DNA of 7,022 bases from a bacterium. Lineage in GTDB: Bacteria > Zixibacteria > MSB-5A5 > GN15 > FEB-12. Below the pieces are notes generated by a model. It was not told the DNA's origin. It did no database searches and worked only from the letters and a program-made list of their open reading frames with translations. Shown here piece by piece: positions 1 through 5,702 of the stretch. How positions within the stretch are numbered: the first letter of the stretch is position 1; each line of letters begins with the position of its first letter. The DNA is taken from contig DAOVOW010000097.1 in assembly GCA_030629485.1 (NCBI GenBank), positions 1 to 7,022 of the forward strand. The letters are read 5' to 3'. The position numbers and the translations under genes were made by a program.

Positions 1-734
1 AAGTCCAGGGCTGGCTGGTGACCCCGCCGAACTTCAAACCGACCCGGAAATACCCGGCCATTCTTGAGATCCACGGTGGACCGAGAGTACAGTACGCACA
101 CACCTTTTTTCACGAGATGCAGTACCTCGCTGCCAAAGGATACGTCGTGCTGTACACCAACCCGCGTGGCGGGGCCGGTCGGGGGGAAACCTGGGCGGAA
201 GCGATCGCCGGAGGCTGGGGCGATCTCGACTACAAGGACTGCATGGCCGCCGCCGACTTCCTCGAAAAACAGACGTTCGTCAATCCGGAAAAGATGGGTG
301 TCACCGGCGGTTCTTACGGTGGTTACATGACCAACTGGATCATCGGCCATACCAACCGTTTCGCCGCCGCCGTGACACAGCGTTCGGTAGTCAACATCGA
401 GACGTTCCTGGGAACATCCGATATGGGATGGATCCTTGAGCGTGAATACAAAGCCTGGCCCTGGACGGACAAGGAAAAGTACGAACGCTGCTCCCCCATT
501 ACATACTTCAAGAACGTTCGCACCCCGGTGTTGATCATCCACAGCGAGAATGATCTGCGTTGCAGCATCGAACAGGCCGAGCAGATGTTTGTGATGCTGA
601 AGGTGCTCAAGAGAAAAGTCGAGTTGGTTCGATTCCCCGGCGAGCCGCATGGTTTGTCACGTCATGGCCGACCCGACCGTCGCCTGGCCCGCCTTGAGTG
701 GATCGACAAATGGTTCAGGAAGTATCTGAAGTGA
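1..734 (+). CDS. S9-family serine peptidase, C-terminal catalytic domain (5' end outside window)
   Basis: This is an alpha/beta-hydrolase serine peptidase of the prolyl oligopeptidase family (S9, most like the S9C acylaminoacyl-peptidase / dipeptidyl-peptidase group), which cleaves short peptides. Only the C-terminal domain is present: the frame is open from base 3 and the real start lies upstream, so a beta-propeller domain is expected outside the window. Numbering from the GTG at 18, an HGGP oxyanion-hole motif lies at residues 19-22 and an NPRGG motif at 48-52. The nucleophile elbow GGSYGG places the catalytic Ser at 99. The Asp of HSENDLR is residue 179 and the His of GEPHG is residue 211, giving the complete Ser-Asp-His triad in family order. 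The domain is full length to its TGA stop at 732-734, so it looks functional. Exact substrate and cellular location cannot be judged because the N-terminus is missing. It is followed by hairpin-rich intergenic DNA and no co-directional gene, so it probably ends its transcription unit. Confidence 0.93.
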   Translation, partial: VQGWLVTPPNFKPTRKYPAILEIHGGPRVQYAHTFFHEMQYLAAKGYVVLYTNPRGGAGRGETWAEAIAGGWGDLDYKDCMAAADFLEKQTFVNPEKMGVTGGSYGGYMTNWIIGHTNRFAAAVTQRSVVNIETFLGTSDMGWILEREYKAWPWTDKEKYERCSPITYFKNVRTPVLIIHSENDLRCSIEQAEQMFVMLKVLKRKVELVRFPGEPHGLSRHGRPDRRLARLEWIDKWFRKYLK

Positions 735-757
735 ACGTCGAGTTTCTCGAGAGTTCC

Positions 758-817
758 GTGGGCGGCGTATGCCCACATGCGCCGCCTATCTCGCCGGCAG
801 GTGTGGACATCTGCCGG
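758..817. repeat. GC-rich intergenic hairpin cluster, dispersed-repeat type
   Basis: Two palindromes lie 24 bases after the peptidase stop. The first is ggcggcg (761-767) pairing with cgccgcc (780-786). It competes with an overlapping pairing of gtgggc (758-763) with gcccac (771-776). The second is ccggcag (794-800) pairing with ctgccgg (811-817) around a 10-base loop. Neither is followed by a T tract, so they are not typical intrinsic terminators, though they could protect the 3' end of the peptidase mRNA. The look resembles interspersed extragenic palindromes; membership of a genome-wide family is inferred, not shown. Confidence 0.5.
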
Positions 818-865
818 GCACAAAATCACGGCACAGAGCGACTCGGAGTAGTCGCTGAACCGTCC

Positions 866-1249
866 TCAGTCAGTGCCACCGTCACCTGACTCGGATTGTT
901 CGTGCAGAGCAGGATCAGCGCTTGCGGTAGATGTTGGCTCGGAGCGCTTTGCGGGCTTCTGCGGCCTCTTGGTCTTGCGCGCTATCTGCTTTACTCTGGC
1001 CAATGCCTTGGCTGCCTCTTCACCTTCTATAACATCTCGCTTCAATACTTCCTTGCGAAGGATTGTATCCACTTCTGACTTGTCTAATTTAAGACCTTTC
1101 GATAACTTCTTCACCTCCCTCCGGATCAGAGTCACTATGGGGTCACTGAGAACTAGATTGCCAATTAGAAATCGGTTCACACACTTCACTCTCTCGTAGT
1201 AATCCTCCCGCGCCGACTTATCAAGCCCTTCACTGGAAAACAGTCCGCT
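866..1249 (-). pseudogene. C-terminal remnant of an unrecognised protein, 5'-truncated at a dispersed repeat
   Basis: The minus-strand frame ends with TGA at 866-868 and is open back to a TAA at 1250-1252. The only conventional start codon is a GTG at 1187-1189, but protein-like sequence continues upstream of it (residues such as SAREDYYERVKC), so the GTG is probably internal and the true 5' part is missing. The first half is amphipathic and helical, with the segment RREVKKLSKGLKLDKSEVD and then LRKEVLKRDVIEGEEAA. The last 30 or so residues are a basic, then Ser/Glu-rich, low-complexity tail. This looks like the end of a larger protein; a tail of a large nucleic-acid-processing enzyme is possible, but I do not recognise the family. 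The loss of reading frame coincides within a few bases with the repeat beginning at 1254, which suggests truncation by recombination or insertion there. A short real protein starting at the GTG cannot be excluded. Confidence 0.5.
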
Positions 1250-1253
1250 TTAT

Positions 1254-1309
1254 CGTCATTGCGAGCGACCGTAGGCACTCGTGCCGTAGGGAGCGCGGCA
1301 ATCTCATCC
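1254..1309 (+). repeat. Dispersed palindromic repeat, copy A (partner of 4229-4271)
   Basis: The element begins cgtcattgcgag (1254-1265) and ends cgcggcaatctcatcc (1294-1309). Both ends recur exactly, in reverse orientation, at 4229-4271. The ends are partly complementary to each other (attgc with gcaat), so the element folds into a long imperfect hairpin, with an inner stem ggcac/gtgcc in the centre. Repeats with these ends are widespread in environmental bacterial genomes and often produce spurious short ORFs. It marks the left edge of the KAP NTPase block. Confidence 0.8.
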
Positions 1310-1312
1310 TGC

Positions 1313-1338
1313 CTGTCACCCTGAGCGCAGTCGAAGGG
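1313..1338 (+). repeat. Second dispersed repeat, 'CACCCTGAGCGCAGTCGAAGGG' type
   Basis: Three bases after copy A lies a different element running from ctgtcaccctgagcg to cagtcgaaggg. This is recognisable as a second common family of short interspersed bacterial repeats; its reverse complement reads cccttcgactgcgctcaggg. No inverted partner was found at the right edge of the block. Its meaning is unknown; the tandem arrangement of two families suggests an insertion-prone or recombination-prone spot. Confidence 0.65.
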
Positions 1339-1368
1339 CCGAGTACCCCACCATCTCGAAAGCAAAAC

Positions 1369-1385
1369 TTGTTGACACACAACAA
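1369..1385. promoter_or_regulatory. Perfect inverted repeat overlapping the -35 box, possible operator
   Basis: TTGTTG (1369-1374) and CAACAA (1380-1385) form a perfect 6-base inverted repeat with a 5-base spacer. It covers the candidate -35 box of the promoter for the downstream long reading frame, a position where a bound repressor would block transcription. No regulator gene is present in the window, so the operator role is inference. Confidence 0.3.
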
Positions 1386-1399
1386 CCCCTGGGTGTACT
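1372..1399 (+). promoter_or_regulatory. Candidate sigma-70-type promoter for the 1425-4208 frame
   Basis: A consensus -35 box TTGACA (1372-1377) is followed after 16 bases by TGTACT (1394-1399), which matches the -10 consensus at 4 of 6 positions. Transcription would start near 1406 and give a leader of about 19 bases holding the ribosome binding site. The -35 is perfect; the -10 is only moderate. Confidence 0.45.
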
Positions 1400-1412
1400 T
1401 GCACTCGTCAAT

Positions 1413-1418
1413 CAGGAG
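1413..1418 (+). promoter_or_regulatory. Shine-Dalgarno site CAGGAG fixing the start at 1425
   Basis: CAGGAG lies 6 bases before the ATG at 1425. It is the only good ribosome binding site for the whole 1425-4208 frame; no comparable site precedes any possible start in the second half. This supports the view that translation of the long frame was designed to begin here. Confidence 0.7.
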
Positions 1419-1424
1419 CGAACT

Positions 1425-1841
1425 ATGAAAGCACCAGAACGGGAATATCGATACCGGCTTTTTTCTACACCGGACATCACCTGCGGTCCCGAAGTCGCAG
1501 AGTTTATCACAGAGCATTCGGGAGGAGCCATCTCGTTTGAGTTCGACGTTCACCCCGTGGGAGGTCCCAAGTTAAAACCCTGGGACGATAGAGACGCCAT
1601 TTGGTCACTCGGGATTAGTGGCCAGTCCGCGGATGCGTTTGACGTAATGCTGACCGAGGAGTTCTCGTTAACGCCAGTCATCCAAGAGGACGATTACGCG
1701 ATTGTCGGGCGCCGTACTTCAGGAACGGAGCCGGACGGCGGTCCAGACGTTCCCTTTCTCGCATACTACAGTATCGTTGCTATCTTCAATCATGAGCTTG
1801 CTAAACTCTTACCTAACAGTTTCCTAATCGAGTTGCGGTAA
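1425..1841 (+). CDS. Hypothetical protein, 138 aa; probable N-terminal part of a nonsense-interrupted KAP NTPase gene
   Basis: This 138-codon ORF begins with ATG behind a good Shine-Dalgarno site and ends at TAA 1839-1841. I recognise no family. The product is acidic, mixed alpha/beta in character, without a signal peptide. It has a hydrophobic stretch near its end (AYYSIVAIFNHELAKLL, about residues 113-129) that looks like a buried helix rather than a membrane anchor. The frame does not shift after the stop: reading continues in the same phase for 36 protein-like codons to the TTG at 1950 and on to 4208. That continuation has no ATG, GTG or TTG before 1950 and no ribosome binding site. The simplest reading is that this ORF is the first 138 residues of one 926-residue protein cut by a single nonsense codon. 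Alternatives are a sequencing or assembly error, a true two-gene operon with a hidden start, or stop-codon readthrough. Confidence 0.65.
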   Translation: MKAPEREYRYRLFSTPDITCGPEVAEFITEHSGGAISFEFDVHPVGGPKLKPWDDRDAIWSLGISGQSADAFDVMLTEEFSLTPVIQEDDYAIVGRRTSGTEPDGGPDVPFLAYYSIVAIFNHELAKLLPNSFLIELR

Positions 1842-1949
1842 CTGGGGCCGTTCACTTGGACGAAGTATGCTGCGTCAGGCAGTCTTCCATTTCAAACACC
1901 CGACAATCTGCGGGATATCAGAGATAAGAGTACGTCTCTGAAGCTTTTC

Positions 1950-4208
1950 TTGGTCGCAGTCGACAGCGTCCTGCTGGCCATCAGCGAAGAGTATCCCGAG
2001 CATGTCGTGAGCCCAATTGCCGAACTGGACATCAGCCAGCAGACTCACGAAGTAAGGGTCACGAGTCAGACGGGTATTGATTGGTCGGCCAGTGAATCTG
2101 CCGTGGAGCCAGATGACCAAATAACGAAGCATGTCGAACGAATCGCTGCATGGATCAAGCGCAAAGCACTGCCTGCTGGTGTCGATCCTCTGCCAGATAT
2201 TCAGGATATCCTCCTGAACAGCAATCCAGAGCGTGTCACTGAAGTTGTTGATGCGTTGAACGCTGGCCGCTCTGGGGCTGAATCTGACCTGATAGCTCTC
2301 ATAGCAGCGAGTACTCGTCTGTCGGCGAGAAGACTGCTTGAGACGATGGCGGCAGCCGGTGACCGGGGCACGGCAATGTTGGCCCAGGAAGCACTGAAGA
2401 CATATCAGACCGTGGACGACCCAGATTTACCACCCGATGATCCGCCACCCCCGTCCCCCAAGTTCGACCCACCACCCGCCACCACCGGCACCAAAGTCGC
2501 GGCGGCGATGAGCGAGTATGACAAGCCGGTGGATGCACTCGGATATCAATCATATGCCAATGCTTTGGGCGACTTGATCGCACACCCCAAAACCGGGACA
2601 CCATTGACGATCGCAATCTGTGGCCCATGGGGCAGCGGCAAAACGACCTTAATGGATTACATCAAAGACCGTATCAAGAAGGTCAATGACGAGTCGGACA
2701 CGGAGTTCATCCCGCTCGATTTCGACGCCTGGACATATTCGAAATCTGATGCTATTTGGGCTCCATTTTACAGCGCCGTTCTGAAGGGTATTGAAGGCAG
2801 TCTCGGCTTCTGGGAGAAAACCTGGTTTCGCCTTTCTATGAGATTCAAGACCGAACGAGCCAAAACCACCGGCTGGATTGCAATGGGTGCGGTATCATTC
2901 GCGATCTTTGCGGCTTTGCTCTATATGACACTTGCCAATACTCCAACTACGGGCGATCCTAACGCAACCGAACTCAAGCAGGTGGTTACCGTCTTCGATC
3001 CATCGGAGGGTACGGACTCCACGGCCATATTGATGATTCGAGAGCCAAAGCAACAATCGAAATCTCCTCTCTCGCTCAGGGATTGGACGCTCGAAGGACT
3101 AGCTGGCGCAGTGTCGAGCCTTTTTGTATTGGCTGCCGCTTTCATCAAGATATTCAACTCGGTTTCCAGCGGTGTTCTCGGTAAGGTTAAGAAGAGCGGG
3201 AAAGACCTGCTACCGTTGGCCCAGGAGGATGTGGTGAAATACGTCGATAACGTCAGGGCATGGCTGGAGCCGAGACTTGATGGTGGTAAACGAAAAAGGT
3301 TCATTGTCTTCGTAGACGATATCGACCGGGTCGAACCGAACAAGATCATACAGATGATGGAGGCGATCCAGTTGTTTCTACGCACTAAGGGGTTTGTATT
3401 TGTCCTGTGTATGGACGCCCGTGTCGTCCGTCAGGCGATAGGGGAACACTATAGCTTCATGGGCAAAACCCACGGTGACCGCGAATGGTGGGGACATCAT
3501 TACCTTGAAAAGATAGTTCAGATTCCCTTCTACCTACCGAGGATCAATCTCGAGGGCATGATGAGCCTGAAAGAAAAGTTGCTGGGAAGTTTCGTGACTT
3601 GGCCAGAGCCGGTGCCATACCAACCTTCCGATGATGAGCGCCCGGAGCCTGAAACAGATGCCGGCAAGACAACAATAGATGCACCCGCGGCAGAAGGAGT
3701 CGGCACAGACCATCCTCCCGAGCAACCTGTCGAACCCGTGATTTCGGTTGAATCGCCGGCGAAGCCAATTGTGGACGACAGCATGGACATGACATTGACC
3801 GTGGAGGAAGACAGCGCGTTTGATAAGCTGTTTCAGGATGGACTGGAGTTGGCTCCCCGGTTAATGGTGCGATTGAAAAATGTCTACCTTCTGGCCCGAC
3901 ATGTCTACCTAAAGAGTGGTGCCGAGAGACAGGTGCCGCCAGTGTTCACTAAGTGGATCGCGCTTTCGGTAAAGTATCCCTTTGAGATTAAGGAGTTGGT
4001 AGAGACAAGTGCCTTGATCGGTTGGCCGGAGAGCTGGCAAGAGGTGTTTGACACGATGGCTGCGGACCCTGATAGCGAAAAGTGGAAGGACTTGAACAAA
4101 GACCATCTGGAAATGCTCGCAAAGCTGCTGCCAAAGCATGTGCCTTCCCCCAAGGACGTGCAGCAGTTCGTTGCTGTCACCAACTGCTTCAACCTGGTGT
4201 TGGAGTAG
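1950..4208 (+). CDS. KAP family P-loop NTPase, membrane-anchored, with proline-rich linker (start uncertain)
   Basis: This is a KAP-type STAND-related NTPase (KAP_NTPase family), a class of inner-membrane-associated ATPases that includes the phage-exclusion protein PifA. Numbering from the weak TTG at 1950, residues 55-150 are helical with no recognised family, and a proline-rich linker occupies about 157-178. The NTPase domain starts near 187 (MSEYDKPVDALGY). It shows Walker A GPWGSGKT at 225-232, the family-typical FDAW at 258-261, and Walker B FVDDIDR at 454-460. A VLCMDARVV strand-end follows at 485-493, then YLEKIVQIPFYLP at 518-530, and APRLMVRLKNVYLL at 635-648. Two membrane segments (about 308-328 and 382-402) lie between Walker A and B, as is typical of KAP proteins. 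A Pro/Glu-rich insert of about 65 residues (551-615) is unusual. The TTG has no ribosome binding site and the frame is open upstream to a TAA at 1839-1841, so the protein probably began at 1425. The methionine at residue 187 is an alternative start. A defence role is inference. Confidence 0.85.
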   Translation: MVAVDSVLLAISEEYPEHVVSPIAELDISQQTHEVRVTSQTGIDWSASESAVEPDDQITKHVERIAAWIKRKALPAGVDPLPDIQDILLNSNPERVTEVVDALNAGRSGAESDLIALIAASTRLSARRLLETMAAAGDRGTAMLAQEALKTYQTVDDPDLPPDDPPPPSPKFDPPPATTGTKVAAAMSEYDKPVDALGYQSYANALGDLIAHPKTGTPLTIAICGPWGSGKTTLMDYIKDRIKKVNDESDTEFIPLDFDAWTYSKSDAIWAPFYSAVLKGIEGSLGFWEKTWFRLSMRFKTERAKTTGWIAMGAVSFAIFAALLYMTLANTPTTGDPNATELKQVVTVFDPSEGTDSTAILMIREPKQQSKSPLSLRDWTLEGLAGAVSSLFVLAAAFIKIFNSVSSGVLGKVKKSGKDLLPLAQEDVVKYVDNVRAWLEPRLDGGKRKRFIVFVDDIDRVEPNKIIQMMEAIQLFLRTKGFVFVLCMDARVVRQAIGEHYSFMGKTHGDREWWGHHYLEKIVQIPFYLPRINLEGMMSLKEKLLGSFVTWPEPVPYQPSDDERPEPETDAGKTTIDAPAAEGVGTDHPPEQPVEPVISVESPAKPIVDDSMDMTLTVEEDSAFDKLFQDGLELAPRLMVRLKNVYLLARHVYLKSGAERQVPPVFTKWIALSVKYPFEIKELVETSALIGWPESWQEVFDTMAADPDSEKWKDLNKDHLEMLAKLLPKHVPSPKDVQQFVAVTNCFNLVLE

Positions 4209-4228
4209 AGCGGTTGATTTCAAGAGAC

Positions 4229-4271
4229 GGATGAGATTGCCGCGGCACGCGGAGCGTGCCTCGCAATGACG
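4229..4271 (-). repeat. Dispersed palindromic repeat, copy B, inverted relative to copy A
   Basis: Read on the minus strand, this element starts cgtcattgcgag and ends cgcggcaatctcatcc, both identical to the ends of copy A at 1254-1309. The centre differs: here it is a clean hairpin, gcacgc/gcgtgc around a 3-base loop. It starts 20 bases after the KAP NTPase stop and could act as an mRNA 3'-end stem. Together with copy A it brackets about 2.9 kb. Confidence 0.8.
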
Positions 4272-4291
4272 CCGTCGGGCCGTGTCTCATT

Positions 4292-4314
4292 GTCGAAACC
4301 ACAGGGGTTTCGAC
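4292..4314. repeat. Perfect 9-bp hairpin in intergenic repeat DNA
   Basis: gtcgaaacc (4292-4300) pairs perfectly with ggtttcgac (4306-4314) around a 5-base loop. There is no following T tract on either strand, so it is not a standard intrinsic terminator. It lies 20 bases beyond copy B and looks like another interspersed palindrome family. Confidence 0.55.
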
Positions 4315-4417
4315 CTACGAAAACACGGAGAAGATGGATACGCACCTGCTCCTGTATCCCCTGGCGCACGGGGACCTGCACCACGCACACAATCACCACC
4401 AATTCCTCCCAAAACGC
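4315..4417. other. Non-coding spacer with repeat-like sequence
   Basis: Between the 4292-4314 hairpin and the GlnRS remnant I see no gene. There is a short tcccc/gggga palindrome (4358-4375 area) and repeat-like wording (ctggcgcacggggacctg). A minus-strand frame stays open through it, but the translation no longer resembles GlnRS, so it appears to be run-on translation of intergenic sequence. Confidence 0.4.
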
Positions 4418-4672
4418 GCCACGACGCTCGAACTGGTAGGTCGTGCCGGGCGAAGCATCGGCCAGTGATGGCTCGACCTTGCACGATGTGAGTACATCCA
4501 GCGAATCCGGGTTGAGGTTGGCCGTGAAGTCCTGACCCTCGTCGACCTCCATTGGGTTCTCTTTGGTGAACAGATGCTCATACAGCCGCACCTCGGCGTC
4601 GAGAGCATGTGCCGCCGACACCCAGTGCAGGGTCGCCTTGACTTTGCGCCCATCCGGCGAGGATCCGCCACG
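4418..4672 (-). pseudogene. glnS: Glutaminyl-tRNA synthetase C-terminal fragment, truncated at both ends
   Basis: The minus-strand translation carries about 85 residues closely matching the C-terminal anticodon-binding region of glutaminyl-tRNA synthetase (class I, charges tRNA-Gln). In order it shows [35 protein letters not shown], then [19 protein letters not shown] and TTYQFERRG. Family members continue with an aromatic-cysteine segment and an FNR..LRD.W ending; here the match stops at about 4418 and the frame runs into repeat-type DNA up to a TGA at 4220-4222. At the 5' side the match begins at about 4672. Upstream in all frames there is no Rossmann fold, HIGH or KMSKS signature; panC follows within about 110 bases. 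The fragment has no in-frame stop and few apparent substitutions, suggesting recent truncation. A GTG at 4619-4621 could be called as a start, but it is the valine of the WVSAAHA motif and is not a real one. Confidence 0.8.
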
Positions 4673-4686
4673 ATGACCCCTCCCAC

Positions 4687-4718
4687 ACCACCGGACATGC
4701 GGGTCCGCATCCGGCGGT
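4687..4718 (-). ncRNA. Hairpin resembling group II intron domain V (3'-end fragment)
   Basis: On the minus strand accgccgga (4718-4710) pairs with tccggtggt (4695-4687) in a 9-bp helix with one G-U pair. A 2-base bulge on the 3' side follows, then a 4-bp helix tgcg/cgca closed by the 4-base loop gacc. A bulged two-part helix of about 32-34 nt with a tetraloop is the shape of group II intron domain V. The following gtgtgggaggg resembles the linker that follows it in bacterial introns, as I remember such sequences. The usual AGC triad and GNRA loop are not present. The remaining intron (other domains, reverse transcriptase) is absent, so this is at best a remnant. Confidence 0.4.
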
Positions 4719-4786
4719 TCGAGAGGTTGAGGTCACACCGGTACCCCACGCAGAGCGCCAGCGACAGGTGGGTTTCCTTCAGCGGA

Positions 4787-5632
4787 CTACCGCAGCTTCA
4801 TGTTGTCGATTAGTCGCACCCCGTGAACCTCGACCGCCAGCAAACAGACTGTGTCTCGGTCCACTTCGTACTCCGGCAGAAAAGAGGTGGGATCTGAGAG
4901 TGAGATATAGTCAATCCTGGCGGTCGGGCAAGTGGCTTTTATTACGGCGCGCATCTCTTTGGTAAGCTTCACGGTATCCTTAACGCCGCTCCTGACCATC
5001 GCCTTGGCCGTGCGCAGCGCATAGTAGAGGCAGCGCGCTTCGAACCGCTGTTCGGGCGAGAAGAACTTGTTGCGCGATGACATGGCCAGGCCGCCTTTTT
5101 CGCGCACGGTGGGGGCGATGATAAACTTGATCGGGTAGCCCAGGTCGCGGGCCATCTGCTTGAGCACGCAGGCCTGCTGGAAGTCTTTCATGCCGAACAC
5201 AGCGACATCGGGGCGGGTGATATTGAACAGCTTGGCGACAATCGTGGTCACACCGCGAAAATGCGTGGGGCGTGACCTGGCCTCAAGATCCCGCGTCAGT
5301 TTTTCGACCTCGACATAGGTTTGGAAATCGTCGGGGTAGATGTCTGCCGCTTTTGGAATGAACACGATATCGCCGCCGGCCTGTTTGATCTTGCGGATAT
5401 CCCCCTTTTCGTCACGTGGGTACTTGGTGAGGTCCTCATTGGGCGCGAACTGGGTGGGGTTGACGAAGATGGAAGTGATGACTATGTCTGCTGCTTTTTT
5501 GGCGCGTCTTATCAGCGACAGATGGCCCTCATGCAGAAAGCCCATAGTCGGCACCAGCGCACTGGTCTTTCCCTCGGCCACGATCTTTCTAGCGACTTGC
5601 TGCATCTTCTTTATGGAGCGGATAGTTTGCAT
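4787..5632 (-). CDS. panC: Pantoate-beta-alanine ligase (pantothenate synthetase)
   Basis: This cytoplasmic enzyme joins D-pantoate and beta-alanine with ATP, via a pantoyl-adenylate, to make pantothenate (vitamin B5) for CoA. At 281 residues it is the usual family length (E. coli about 283), and the start MQTIRSIKKMQ matches the family N-terminus. Signatures in order: PTMGFLHEGHLSLI with the adenylylation HxGH at 34-37; FVNPTQF at 56-62, the pantoate-site region; HFRGV at 124-128; FGMKDFQQ at 146-153; MSSRN at 184-188; and RLIDN near the end. In many homologues the fourth motif reads FGEKD, so Met148 is a mild variation; Lys149, Asp150 and Gln152 are kept. No Shine-Dalgarno site precedes the ATG: a run of six C bases lies directly upstream. 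The gene follows the AlbA_2 protein gene by 70 bases on the same strand. No other pantothenate genes are in the window. It appears intact and functional. Confidence 0.97.
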   Translation of the reverse strand: MQTIRSIKKMQQVARKIVAEGKTSALVPTMGFLHEGHLSLIRRAKKAADIVITSIFVNPTQFAPNEDLTKYPRDEKGDIRKIKQAGGDIVFIPKAADIYPDDFQTYVEVEKLTRDLEARSRPTHFRGVTTIVAKLFNITRPDVAVFGMKDFQQACVLKQMARDLGYPIKFIIAPTVREKGGLAMSSRNKFFSPEQRFEARCLYYALRTAKAMVRSGVKDTVKLTKEMRAVIKATCPTARIDYISLSDPTSFLPEYEVDRDTVCLLAVEVHGVRLIDNMKLR

Positions 5633-5702
5633 GGGGGGAATATCCCGTGAGAGAGTGGGATTAGCAAGCTCAAATCAAGAACTGTGGGCAAAGTGACGGA
5701 GT

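Noticed and set aside
1186..1553. Minus-strand ORFs across 1186-1404 and 1230-1553
   Set aside because: Their translations come from the dispersed repeats (peptides such as FDCAQGD and VARNDD are typical of such spurious ORFs) and from the reverse strand of the real gene at 1425.
2299..4223. Several minus-strand ORFs of 60-150 codons inside the KAP gene
   Set aside because: They overlap a clearly coding plus-strand frame with KAP motifs and have no recognisable features of their own.
1254..4271. Transposon or insertion sequence bounded by the inverted repeats
   Set aside because: No transposase lies between the copies, no target-site duplication is visible, and the repeats resemble common interspersed palindromes rather than IS ends.
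4201..4320. Intrinsic terminator after the KAP gene
   Set aside because: The hairpins at 4229-4271 and 4292-4314 are strong but no T tract follows either of them.
735..4786. CRISPR array, tRNA or rRNA gene
   Set aside because: No regularly spaced direct repeats, cloverleaf or conserved rRNA segments were seen; the repeats are few, of differing families and inverted.
4256..4813. Plus-strand ORFs in 4256-4491 and 4574-4813 and the minus-strand ORF 4393-4749
   Set aside because: They are antisense to or out of frame with the GlnRS fragment or translate repeat and hairpin DNA; none looks like protein.
5321..5696. Plus-strand ORFs opposite the start of panC
   Set aside because: They are antisense shadows of panC, which is supported by all family motifs.
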